Below are positions 35,901 to 42,870 of a stretch of 64,000 nucleotides of DNA, in pieces. This stretch comes from an uncultured Bacteroidota bacterium (GTDB lineage Bacteria > Bacteroidota > Bacteroidia > Chitinophagales > Chitinophagaceae). The notes under the pieces are model-generated. The model was not told where the DNA came from. It ran no database searches and worked only from the letters and a program-made list of their open reading frames with translations. Location of the stretch: the NCBI GenBank assembly GCA_903824665.1, contig CAIJXT010000023.1:1-64000 (forward strand), in the 5' to 3' direction. Numbering within the stretch: the stretch's first letter is position 1; every line of letters starts with the position of its first letter. The translations under genes were made by a program, and so were the position numbers.

Positions 35901-36462
35901 AGAGAAAGGTGAAGGAGAGGGAAAGGGACAGGGCGACAAACCGGGCAAGGGCGAAGGTGGAAAAGGTAGTAACGGTGGCGGCAGCGGAGGCAGCGGTGAA
36001 GGATCAGAAGGTGAGGACGGCGAATATGGCAACTCTGAACAACTGGCTAAACTGGCACAACAGCAGGCGGCGATCAGGCGGCAACTGGCTGAACTGGCCA
36101 GTCGGCTGAACAGCAAGGGCATGGGCTCATTTGCCAAAGAGCTGCGCGAACTGGAGCAGAAGATGGACAAAAACGAGACTGACCTGGTGAACCGCCGCGT
36201 GAACCCGGACCTGCTCGTGCGTCAGCAAGAGATACAGACCAGGCTGCTGGAAGCTGAGAAGTCTATGCGTGAACAGGAGCAGGACGACAAGCGCTCGTCT
36301 AAAACAGCGGAAGAAACCAGCAGACCGGTACCACCAGCACTGCAGAAATACATAACAGACAAACGCCAGATGCTGGAGCAATATAAAACCGTACCGCCAC
36401 AGCTGAAGCCATACTACCGGGATATGGTAGAACAGTATTTCCACATCATAGGTACTAAGTAA
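32998..36462 (+). CDS. DUF4175-like large membrane protein with long coiled coil
   Basis: A 1154-residue protein. Two N-terminal transmembrane helices (about 26-50 and 58-80) and a third (PFVLPPLLAGIFILIAAP, about 160-178) precede an extracytoplasmic beta-rich region (about 190-500). Then comes a very long Lys/Glu/Gln/Met-rich coiled coil (about 505-780), a helical part, a Gly/Lys/Glu-rich flexible linker (about 918-1008) and a final coiled coil. The architecture matches the DUF4175 family of Bacteroidota and Alphaproteobacteria, whose function is unknown. Most of the protein would lie outside the cytoplasm. It could act as an envelope-spanning scaffold (inference). Confidence 0.82.
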   Translation: MNNYEWLVARLDAFIRKYYANKVIRGSLVFLSCVLFYILTVSVSEYYFYLPVWSRITIMSLFVALGGSALVAWVIIPLASMARLGSIISHEQAAEIIGRHFPEVSDKLLNILQLHNNQDNASSRELAEASINQKIGQISVVPITSAIDLSRNRKYLPFVLPPLLAGIFILIAAPNVLKEGSSRLLQPATPFEKPAPFQFLIDNQSLVAVRNADFTLTMHTTGDALPADMAIEIGDERVTMQSLPDHSFRYTFRNVTEAISFRFFAAGFYSRPHTLKVIQRPVLKSFAVSVSYPAYTGRKSETRNSLGDMIVPAGTTLSWSLVTGHTDAATIRFGAGAQVPLNGSSSSYNFHYRFINDTSYTITLFNNKAAVADSYSYAVQVIPDQYPVIQLQQFKDSVSGKQILLSGSAGDDYGISRVNFNYEVSEQNKTILRKSLPVKSAAGALTSFEQYFDIQALNLKPGQKVSYYIEAWDNDGVHGSKASRSDIMSFQMFEGDQLDSAINENAEQINAGISSSSEHSKQLQSEYKDAQNKMMQSTQMDWQMEQTFQQMMEKQKELKTEVENVKQRFEEQIQQTEQKNHSDDLKEKQQELNKQLNNLLNEELKKQMEKLQELMQKLNKEQAMEAMKELEQENKLFSMDMERMKELMKKMELQMRMEDMANKMDELAKAERKLQKETEQGKKDAAALAAEQKKIEEKLAKALKEEMKDVQQLAKETKDKDRLEKEEQQGKDAQQEMQESEEELNKKENNKAGKSQDNAAENLENMAKSLRDKAAGMDMEQIELDIKATRQILSNLIRLSFGQEDLMDKVKRTSPSSTAYLDNQSEQNKLHRNSQMIRDSLFSLSKRVVKLAPTINKNTTDLERRMQKAVSNIENRRIDLAVTDQQYVMTHTNNLALLLNELLSNLMQMQNEGNKSGGAGACKKPGGKKGQGSGPQLSDIISEQQQLGEGMKKLQKPGGKKPGGKEGKEKGEGEGKGQGDKPGKGEGGKGSNGGGSGGSGEGSEGEDGEYGNSEQLAKLAQQQAAIRRQLAELASRLNSKGMGSFAKELRELEQKMDKNETDLVNRRVNPDLLVRQQEIQTRLLEAEKSMREQEQDDKRSSKTAEETSRPVPPALQKYITDKRQMLEQYKTVPPQLKPYYRDMVEQYFHIIGTK

Positions 36463-36789
36463 CTGAGCCTTCGGGCGGCATGAAACTGAAATGTTGCAAT
36501 CTGCATTGTGAACTCAACATGTATGCATCGCTGCATTTGTCCAGCACTACCTTCTATACCGTTGACGGATTTGGGGTTGTGCTATCTGGTGAATGTATGA
36601 CCGGATGATGCCCCGCTATACATTTGGGGTTCATAGTATCGAATTTAGCCTGCTATTTGCAAAGTCATTCGCCTTTTACAGTGGAATAGTCCTTATCGTA
36701 ACAAAACGACGGGGATCCATCTGTTCTTTAGCAGTTTGCTCTCTTACCGTCATTTCCCCAAAATCAGACTACCCTACCCCTCATAAATA
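36463..36789. other. Intergenic region, nothing recognised
   Basis: 327 bp between the convergent DUF4175-like and DUF2723 genes. Only short chance frames are present and I see no RNA-like structure. A hairpin at the right end is listed separately. Confidence 0.5.
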
Positions 36790-36815
36790 GGGTGCACCGT
36801 ATACACGATGCACCC
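36790..36815 (-). terminator. Hairpin downstream of the DUF2723 gene
   Basis: GGGTGCA and TGCACCC form a 7-bp stem with a 12-nt loop, 28 bp after the stop codon of the minus-strand gene. The T-run on the minus strand is short (TATTTAT), so termination is likely but not certain. Confidence 0.55.
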
Positions 36816-36843
36816 CAATCAATTTTCGAATATTAAGCCCGGC

Positions 36844-39800
36844 TTATTCTTCATCCGGAGCGGCCTGGCCACCCCTTCTGCGGATCTCAAGCAGTTCTTT
36901 GATGTTTGGCTTTGTTTCTATCCAGCTTCTCAGCCTAGCCATCAATGCATTGGCCGATGCGGTATCGCCGCTCTGATAGGCGTTCTGCCCTATGCTCTGC
37001 ACCAATTCAAAATGCTGACTTACTACGTCAACCATTGAATACCTGCTGGATTCGTTCAGTTTGTCAACCCAATTGATGCTCTGCTCGGCATTGTTGGCAA
37101 CGCGGTCTGCAACCAGTTTACCATTTTTAGTATCGCCAGCCCTAAAGAACGCTGCAGACATAAAGTAACCCGAATAGTCGTAACCGTATGGGTACGAATG
37201 CTCTGTGATATTGGTATGTACTTTGCTGAGCAGATTACGGGCTTTCTCCGGCTGCCCCTCTGCCACCAACTGGTTGGCAATAAAGGAAGCGTTCATACGG
37301 TAGGAGATCAGCTCGTGCCTGTTGGGCTCGTCGAAATATACATCGTTGCGCTCAGCACCACCCCAGATGAATTTGTTCATCAGGAGGTCGTAACTCTTGG
37401 CGGTGTTTATAGAACCCAGTACAGATGGATTTACCCGTACAGAGTCGAGCACCTTGAATGGCATCAGCCTGTATACCATACCTTCCATACGCATGTATTC
37501 GCCGGTACCTACATAGTCGGCCTGACGAAGACCAGCGTCGAAGTACAGCGGACGCTTCCAGCCATCTGCAGCAATACCAGCTATGATATTGAGTACCGCA
37601 AGATCGCTCTTCATTGCGCTGTTCTTAGGGAAAGTGAACTTCATAGCCGGATCGATCCGGGCTGTATCTGCAGCGTCGATGAGGCCGCGGGCTACCAGTT
37701 CTTCCTTGCCCGGTGTAGACACAAAGTAGTTTTTGGCAGGCATATAGTTGACCGGCTCACTACCACGCTGCGCCATCTTGTCGCGGTCGGTGCTGTTCAT
37801 AAAGTTACAGATGTCTGTAAGGTTGAAGAACTGATCTTTAGGGATCTTGAGCGACGGATTCTCGAGGTACTGAATGAAGTTGTGATTATCGCCCATGTAG
37901 TCCTTCTTTTTCCATACCATAGGTACAGGCATGGCATCATTGGTGCGATAATTGAGCTGATCAATGTACCAGTCTATACCTAGCAGGCTGGTATTGATGA
38001 TGCGCACATCTTTGCGGAAACCCTCAACCTCCTGAATGTACCACAGCGGGTAGGTCTGGTTGTCGCCGTAGGTAAACAGTATCGCATTGGGTTCGCAGCA
38101 AGACAGTGTATTGAAAGCCACCGCCCTTGCCAGTGTTTTGCGTGAGCGGTCGTGATCGTTCCATTCTACTTTGGCCATCAGCACAGGTGCTGCCAGCAGG
38201 CTGAGTGCTACTGCGCCATAAGCAGCGGCGGCACCCTTGCCCATGGATTTGAGGAACCACTGATAGAGCATCAGTACGCCCAAGCCTATCCAAATTGTGA
38301 AGGTGTACGTACATCCGGCAAAGGCGTAGTCGCGCTCACGTGGCTGCAGCGGTGTCATATTGAGGAATATACCAATAGCGGCACCGGTAAAGAAGAACAG
38401 CGTAAGTACAATAACACCATCTTTCTTATTCCTGTTGAACTGGTACACCAAGCCCATAATACCCAATATGAAGGGCAGGAAATACAGTTTGTTGTGCGCC
38501 TGGCTGGAGCTAAGATCGCCCATCTTGTCGGTATCGCCGAGACCACGGAAACTGTCGATAAAGGATATACCCGATATCCAGTTGCCGCGCTGCGGATCGC
38601 CCTGGCCTTCCACATCGTTCTGGCGGCCGGCAAAGTTCCACATAAAGAAGCGCCACCACATCCAGTTCATCTGATAACCGAAGAAAAAGCGGAAGTTGTG
38701 CGCACTGGTAGGCTGCTCGCCCTCTGCCAGATCGAGATAACTGCGGTAAAAACTCTCGTGACTAGGACTGTTATAATCCCAAATACGCGGGAAGAAGTGG
38801 CTCTGGTTTTCGCCTGTACGCGGGTCTACACCAAATTCAGCCTCTGTTTTGCTGCCTACAATCTCGTAGCGGTCTTTGCCGTCTACTTTCATGGGGGCAT
38901 ACATTTTTTTGCTGTCGTCTACCCCTGTATACACGCTGGTAAAGTATGGCCCTGTAAACAACGGCTGCTGACCAAACTGCTCACGGTTTACGTAATCGAG
39001 GAAGCTCATCGGGTTGTCCGGATTGGTCATATCAATAGGCACATCGGCGCGAGAGCGGATGATAGCGGTAAAGTAGCAGGAATAACCAATGATAATGAAC
39101 ACTACGCACAGCACGCCGGTATGCACCAGGTACCAACCTTTCTTTTTTGCAAACAGCAGCATGAATACGAGCAAGCCGGCAAGGATCAGAAGGAATATGA
39201 TTGCACCGGTATCGAAAGGCATACCAAAATCGTTGGTAAACGTACGGTCGAACGAGGAAGCGATGCGTGGAATGTACTGGATAACACCGAATTGTATAAA
39301 GCCCAGTATGACACAACCAATAATAAAAGCTAATGCCGTACCAACCGGAGTAGCCTTGAAGCGCCTGAAATAATAGATCATGGCTAGGGCAGGTATAGTA
39401 AGGAGGTTGAGCAGATGGACACATACTGACAAACCAATCAGGAACGAGATCAGCACTATCCAGCGGTCGGCATGCTTATTGTCGGCAATATGCTCCCATT
39501 TGAGCATTGCCCAGAACGTAAATGCGGTAAACAGTGAAGATGTGGCATACACCTCGGCCTCGACAGCGGAAAACCAAAACGTATCGGAAAAGGTACAAGC
39601 CAGCGCACCTACCACACCAGCACCCATAATGGCTATAAGCTCGCCACCCTGGGGCTCAGCGTCGCTGGTGACCAGTTTTTTGGCAAAATGGGTGATTGTC
39701 CAGAACAGAAATAATATACTGAATGCACTGGCCAATGCAGATAATGCATTGATAAACAGTGCAGCATTGGTAGACGGACCACCAGTAAGCGCCTCGCCGC

Positions 39801-40002
39801 CGGAGAATAAAGCGAACATGCGCTGCAGCAACATGAAGAATGGCGCGCCCGGAGAGTGGCCAACCTCCATCTTGTAGGCACAGGACAGAAACTCACCACA
39901 GTCCCAGAAGCTCGTAGTGCGCTCCATGGTCATTAAATAAACAATTGCTGCAATGCCGCCCGTGATCCACCCTACAAGGTTGTTGACTTTACGATAGTTC
40001 AT
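36844..40002 (-). CDS. DUF2723-family multispanning protein (O-mannosyltransferase-like)
   Basis: A 1052-residue protein. The N-terminal two thirds hold about twelve transmembrane helices. The first extracytoplasmic loop carries the family signature ERTTSFWDCGEFLSCAYK followed by VGHSPGAPFFMLLQR, where the Asp and Glu are candidate catalytic residues of a GT-C fold. The C-terminal third (about 700-1050) is soluble and partly TPR-like. DUF2723 proteins are annotated as protein O-mannosyltransferase-like in Bacteroidota, and surface glycosylation is a reasonable inference. A consensus promoter lies just upstream. Confidence 0.9.
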   Translation of the reverse strand: MNYRKVNNLVGWITGGIAAIVYLMTMERTTSFWDCGEFLSCAYKMEVGHSPGAPFFMLLQRMFALFSGGEALTGGPSTNAALFINALSALASAFSILFLFWTITHFAKKLVTSDAEPQGGELIAIMGAGVVGALACTFSDTFWFSAVEAEVYATSSLFTAFTFWAMLKWEHIADNKHADRWIVLISFLIGLSVCVHLLNLLTIPALAMIYYFRRFKATPVGTALAFIIGCVILGFIQFGVIQYIPRIASSFDRTFTNDFGMPFDTGAIIFLLILAGLLVFMLLFAKKKGWYLVHTGVLCVVFIIIGYSCYFTAIIRSRADVPIDMTNPDNPMSFLDYVNREQFGQQPLFTGPYFTSVYTGVDDSKKMYAPMKVDGKDRYEIVGSKTEAEFGVDPRTGENQSHFFPRIWDYNSPSHESFYRSYLDLAEGEQPTSAHNFRFFFGYQMNWMWWRFFMWNFAGRQNDVEGQGDPQRGNWISGISFIDSFRGLGDTDKMGDLSSSQAHNKLYFLPFILGIMGLVYQFNRNKKDGVIVLTLFFFTGAAIGIFLNMTPLQPRERDYAFAGCTYTFTIWIGLGVLMLYQWFLKSMGKGAAAAYGAVALSLLAAPVLMAKVEWNDHDRSRKTLARAVAFNTLSCCEPNAILFTYGDNQTYPLWYIQEVEGFRKDVRIINTSLLGIDWYIDQLNYRTNDAMPVPMVWKKKDYMGDNHNFIQYLENPSLKIPKDQFFNLTDICNFMNSTDRDKMAQRGSEPVNYMPAKNYFVSTPGKEELVARGLIDAADTARIDPAMKFTFPKNSAMKSDLAVLNIIAGIAADGWKRPLYFDAGLRQADYVGTGEYMRMEGMVYRLMPFKVLDSVRVNPSVLGSINTAKSYDLLMNKFIWGGAERNDVYFDEPNRHELISYRMNASFIANQLVAEGQPEKARNLLSKVHTNITEHSYPYGYDYSGYFMSAAFFRAGDTKNGKLVADRVANNAEQSINWVDKLNESSRYSMVDVVSQHFELVQSIGQNAYQSGDTASANALMARLRSWIETKPNIKELLEIRRRGGQAAPDEE

Positions 40003-40023
40003 GATATATTATTAGAGAGGCGA

Positions 40024-40052
40024 CAAAAATAACAAAAGTTGCCAGTTATCAA
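40024..40052 (-). promoter_or_regulatory. Consensus promoter of the DUF2723 gene
   Basis: On the minus strand TTG (40050-40052), an 18-nt spacer and TATTTTTG (40024-40031) are followed by a leader of about 17 nt to the ATG at 40002. Confidence 0.75.
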
Positions 40053-40143
40053 TATTTTAGTTGTTTAATAAAGGTTAATCCTTGCGCAGTGATTACCTAT
40101 AGTTAATATAAGGGCTGCTCAACAAGGCGTTTTTGCGAGGCTG

Positions 40144-40656
40144 TTACAGCAGGAGATTGGCCATGCTTTTTTTCAGTTGCTCGCGGGTGAGCTCCTGTGC
40201 CAGCTGTACAGAGGGCATCTGCCGGAGTGATGCCAGTATCAGGTGCGCATCGTGCTGGGGCTCGGCTGTTTGTATCAGCCACAGGAAATCGAGGTGCTTT
40301 ACCTCGGGCAGCAAAACCTTTTTGCCATGCTTCAACTGATACAGCAAATGGCTGTACCCACTGTTGGGATCCTGATGGCACCATGTAGGAAAATACCATA
40401 GCTCGCCGTCGGGCGCCGGCGCCGCACCAAACATACTGCCCTGCACCTCACTACCAAGGTATTTTACGGCGTCTTTGCCAGACCGGGTTTCGCCCATACA
40501 TATGGTATGCTCAGGTACATTGGCAAATGATGTACCAAAATGCCGGTTGAGCAGCCAGCAAAACCTGAAACCCGGGTAAGCAGTGGCAATACCGATCATG
40601 GCAGAGCCGCCAAAAAACTGCTCTTTCATTCCGCCAACATCCAGTATCATGCTCAT
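40144..40656 (-). CDS. IPExxxVDY-family protein
   Basis: A 170-residue cytoplasmic protein. The middle holds GIATAYPGFRFCWLLNRHF. Towards the C-terminus the segment LLPEVKHLDFLWLIQ fits the defining IPExxxVDYFL motif of a small Bacteroidota family of unknown function. No transmembrane segment or known catalytic motif is seen. The gene reads in the same direction as the DUF2723 gene and has a -7 element 26 nt upstream. The adjacent ATGs at 40656 and 40650 (M-S-M) make the exact start uncertain by two codons. Confidence 0.8.
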   Translation of the reverse strand: MSMILDVGGMKEQFFGGSAMIGIATAYPGFRFCWLLNRHFGTSFANVPEHTICMGETRSGKDAVKYLGSEVQGSMFGAAPAPDGELWYFPTWCHQDPNSGYSHLLYQLKHGKKVLLPEVKHLDFLWLIQTAEPQHDAHLILASLRQMPSVQLAQELTREQLKKSMANLLL

Positions 40657-40681
40657 GACAATATGTTATTAGTGTCTGACA

Positions 40682-40689
40682 CAAAGTTA
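40682..40689 (-). promoter_or_regulatory. TAnnTTTG -7 element of the IPExxxVDY gene
   Basis: TAACTTTG on the minus strand lies 25 nt before the start at 40656. No exact TTG is found at the -33 spacing. Confidence 0.5.
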
Positions 40690-40762
40690 AGGATGGAAGT
40701 CGGGATTATGGGGAAGGAGTTTCTTTGTGACCGGTGCTTTGGTGCAAATCTGACAGCAAAGA

Positions 40763-41641
40763 TCAGGCGGCCGATTTGTGATTTTGCGCACTTTTGGGAA
40801 AAAATTTCTGTTTTCGGCTTTTGTGGCGATATGCGTTGATTATCTGTCGTTTACGAATTCTTTTGTTTTTACTTTTTGCGCAGTTTTTGCGCACTTGCTT
40901 CCCACTGAGGGCGTTGGTGGCAGCAGCAGGAGTGGCAGCTTCGGTACCCGTGGGTTGGGTTTCATCTGGTTCGTTTTCGTAGTGGTTGGAGTCACCGTCT
41001 GATGGTTGTTTCGGAGTGCCGGGGAGGGTGCTGATCTCTTCTTCGCTTGGGAACGGGATGCCCCAGCGCTCGTAGGTTTCTACGGTTTCGGGGTCGGAGA
41101 AGAAAGCTTCGCGATGGTCGATCAGCGTTTCGGTTCTGTCGGGGTCGGGGAAGGGGATGGTGCCGGAGAGGCCTGTGAAGTGGGCCGGAAGGAGGGTGTC
41201 CCGGTTGATGTTGGCACGGGAGGTCATATACTCATCGAGGTAGGGCATGACGGCTTGTGCCAGTTCGGGGTTCTTTGCATGGAGCATATCCATAAAGTGG
41301 CCGCATAGCTCTATTGATTCGTTGAGTGCAGCACGGCTTTTGAGGTTTTTGATGGTTCGGGTGAGCTTGTACAATGCGTCGATCTCAACTGGCTTGACCG
41401 GGTCTGTGACGCGCCGCTCTGACAGGTACCGCTCTGTAAGGTTGCCGAAGATGTGGTAACAGTTCTCTACCAGTATAGCGGGCAGATGCTCGGCTGATTT
41501 TTTGAGGCGGTCCCAGTCGCCTTCTCTGACCCAGTAGGAGAGGCTACGGCGGCTGATCTCTAGTATTGCGGCGATCTGTGTTTTGTTGAGGCCGGTCTGG
41601 AAATAGAGATTGCGGGCTTGTTGCTTTTTTTCTGTATTCAT
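40763..41641 (-). CDS. HTH protein resembling a phage terminase small subunit
   Basis: A 292-residue protein. I chose the ATG at 41641 (MNTEKKQQARNLYF); the frame continues upstream without coding character. The N-terminus is a helix-turn-helix (GLNKTQIAAILEISRRSLSY followed by WVREGDWDRLKK), the pattern of DUF1804-type phage terminase small subunits. A helical middle follows (about 55-170). The C-terminal third is low complexity and basic (KQVRKNCAKSKNKRIRKRQ), as in DNA-binding tails. No other phage gene is present, so it is either a domesticated remnant or an independent DNA-binding protein. A phased repeat array lies upstream. Confidence 0.7.
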   Translation of the reverse strand: MNTEKKQQARNLYFQTGLNKTQIAAILEISRRSLSYWVREGDWDRLKKSAEHLPAILVENCYHIFGNLTERYLSERRVTDPVKPVEIDALYKLTRTIKNLKSRAALNESIELCGHFMDMLHAKNPELAQAVMPYLDEYMTSRANINRDTLLPAHFTGLSGTIPFPDPDRTETLIDHREAFFSDPETVETYERWGIPFPSEEEISTLPGTPKQPSDGDSNHYENEPDETQPTGTEAATPAAATNALSGKQVRKNCAKSKNKRIRKRQIINAYRHKSRKQKFFPKSAQNHKSAA

Positions 41642-41706
41642 AATGATAGGTTTTGGTATTTGGGCATAAAGGTCGGGTGGGTTTGGGGGATGGGCAAATG
41701 GGGTGT

Positions 41707-41755
41707 ATATGATATGCAGCCAGCGGCATATCATAAGACGTATACGCGATATGAT
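41707..41755. promoter_or_regulatory. Three ATATGAT boxes on a 21-bp pitch
   Basis: ATATGAT at 41707-41713, its reverse complement ATATCAT at 41728-41734, and ATATGAT again at 41749-41755 are spaced by exactly 21 bp, two helical turns. The first two lie within the inverted repeat GATATGC...GCATATC. The array sits 66-114 bp upstream of the HTH gene start and may be its operator. Confidence 0.55.
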
Positions 41756-41955
41756 AAAAAGTTCTTCCGGCTGTGGGCGCGGGTTTTGGGGTGAAAAGTG
41801 CTTTTTTTCGGAGGGGTAAATTTTCGTTTGGCAAACAGGGGCAAGCGCCACCTGAATTGCACATTGCGATTCTTTTTTCGCCGGTCGGAAACCGGCTACC
41901 GTGCCTGCCGTAGGTACAACCTACGCTAAACGGACCAGGCGGGGTAATTTCATCC
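41756..41955. other. Non-coding segment with stacked hairpins between two regulator genes
   Basis: Between the HTH gene and the arsR-type gene I see no coding sequence. Two adjacent stems are visible: CCGG...CCGG around 41882-41896 and the near-perfect CGTAGGT-ACA-ACCTACG at 41909-41925. GCCTG (about 41902) and CAGGC (about 41936) could close an outer stem around the second. It could be a terminator-like or REP-like element. There is no T-run. Confidence 0.45.
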
Positions 41956-41961
41956 GCAAAT

Positions 41962-41992
41962 TTGTTTATCTATTCAATAGTTCATAGTTTTG
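41962..41992 (+). promoter_or_regulatory. arsR-operon promoter with embedded palindrome
   Basis: TTG (41962-41964), a 20-nt spacer and TAGTTTTG (41985-41992) form a Bacteroidota promoter. The spacer contains the perfect palindrome CTATT-C-AATAG (41970-41980), ideally placed for autorepression by the ArsR-family product. Confidence 0.7.
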
Positions 41993-42006
41993 TGAAATAA
42001 TAAACA

Positions 42007-42345
42007 ATGATGCAAAAAGAAAAGCAAATCTATACGTTACACGCCGAAGTATGCAAAGCACTAGCTCATCCGCTACGAATAGAGGTAGTAGACATTCTTC
42101 AAAAAGGCGAACTATGTTTCACTGAGATATTGGGGGAAACAGGAGGATTGAAATCCAATTTAAGCCAGCATCTATCCGTTATGGTAAACAGTAGCATTTT
42201 GAATGTACGCAAAGACAGCAGATGCAACTATTATAGTTTGTCTTCCCCGAAGGTTGCAGAAGCATGTTCTTTAATGCGTGAAGTTCTCATTGAGAGCATA
42301 GAAAAAAAGCAGGAATTGCATAAACAACTTTTGACTGCATCTTAA
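42007..42345 (+). CDS. ArsR-family winged-helix repressor
   Basis: A 112-residue regulator; adjacent ATGs at 42007 and 42010 are both possible starts. The family pattern is visible as VCKALAHPLRIEVVDIL, GELCFTEI, the recognition helix SNLSQHLSVMVNSSIL and the wing VRKDSRCNYYSLS. Cysteines at 16, 37, 73 and 87 could sense thiols, persulfides or metalloids. C37 sits where classical ArsR carries the ELCVC motif, but the second Cys is replaced by Thr. It is the first gene of a four-gene operon and probably represses it through the palindrome in the promoter (inference). Confidence 0.9.
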   Translation: MMQKEKQIYTLHAEVCKALAHPLRIEVVDILQKGELCFTEILGETGGLKSNLSQHLSVMVNSSILNVRKDSRCNYYSLSSPKVAEACSLMREVLIESIEKKQELHKQLLTAS

Positions 42346-42365
42346 TATTCCAAAAAACAATAAAT

Positions 42366-42815
42366 ATGAAGCTATTCAATTTTTTACGGTTAATGAATGT
42401 CAGCCTCCTCGTATTGGGAATATCAGCCTCATGTTTTGGGCAGGCAACCAAAGCAGATCCCTGGTCACAAAGTCAGTTGATGCCCCCAGCAGATCTTGCG
42501 AAAATCATTACCGAGGGAAAAGAACACCCGATGATTTTCAGTATAGGGTACGACGCTATTATAAAAGGTTCGATTGATATAGGCGCAGCAAAGGAAGGGG
42601 AAAACCTGAAAAGATTCCAACGACAACTATCAAAATTGCCAAAAGACGCAGACATAGTCATTTATTGTGGCTGCTGCCCTTTCGGCCCATGTCCCAATAT
42701 ACGTCCTGCGTTTAATTTGCTGAAAGAAATGAATTTCACCAATTACAAATTACTAAGCTTGCAAAGAAATGTAAAGGCTGACTGGATTGACTTTGGCTAT
42801 CCGATCAGAAAATAG
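42366..42815 (+). CDS. Exported rhodanese-like protein
   Basis: A 149-residue protein with a signal peptide (residues about 1-26, ending SCFGQ), followed by a rhodanese-like domain. The predicted active loop is unusual: YCGCCPFGPCPN (about residues 100-111) has four cysteines in place of the single catalytic Cys of a C-x5-R loop. Upstream GSIDIGAAKEG corresponds to the usual HIPGA segment. It lies 20 bp after the regulator and 55 bp before the MFS gene. Periplasmic sulfur or persulfide transfer, or metalloid binding by the Cys cluster, are the two readings. Neither is proven. Confidence 0.8.
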   Translation: MKLFNFLRLMNVSLLVLGISASCFGQATKADPWSQSQLMPPADLAKIITEGKEHPMIFSIGYDAIIKGSIDIGAAKEGENLKRFQRQLSKLPKDADIVIYCGCCPFGPCPNIRPAFNLLKEMNFTNYKLLSLQRNVKADWIDFGYPIRK

Positions 42816-42870
42816 CTGTTTAGGTAGTTGAAAGCGATAAAGTTTTGAATTTCTAATTTCAAGAGTAGTA

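Noticed and set aside
38152-39333. 393-codon plus-strand frame
   Set aside because: It is antisense to the DUF2723 gene, whose membrane helices and signature are clear.
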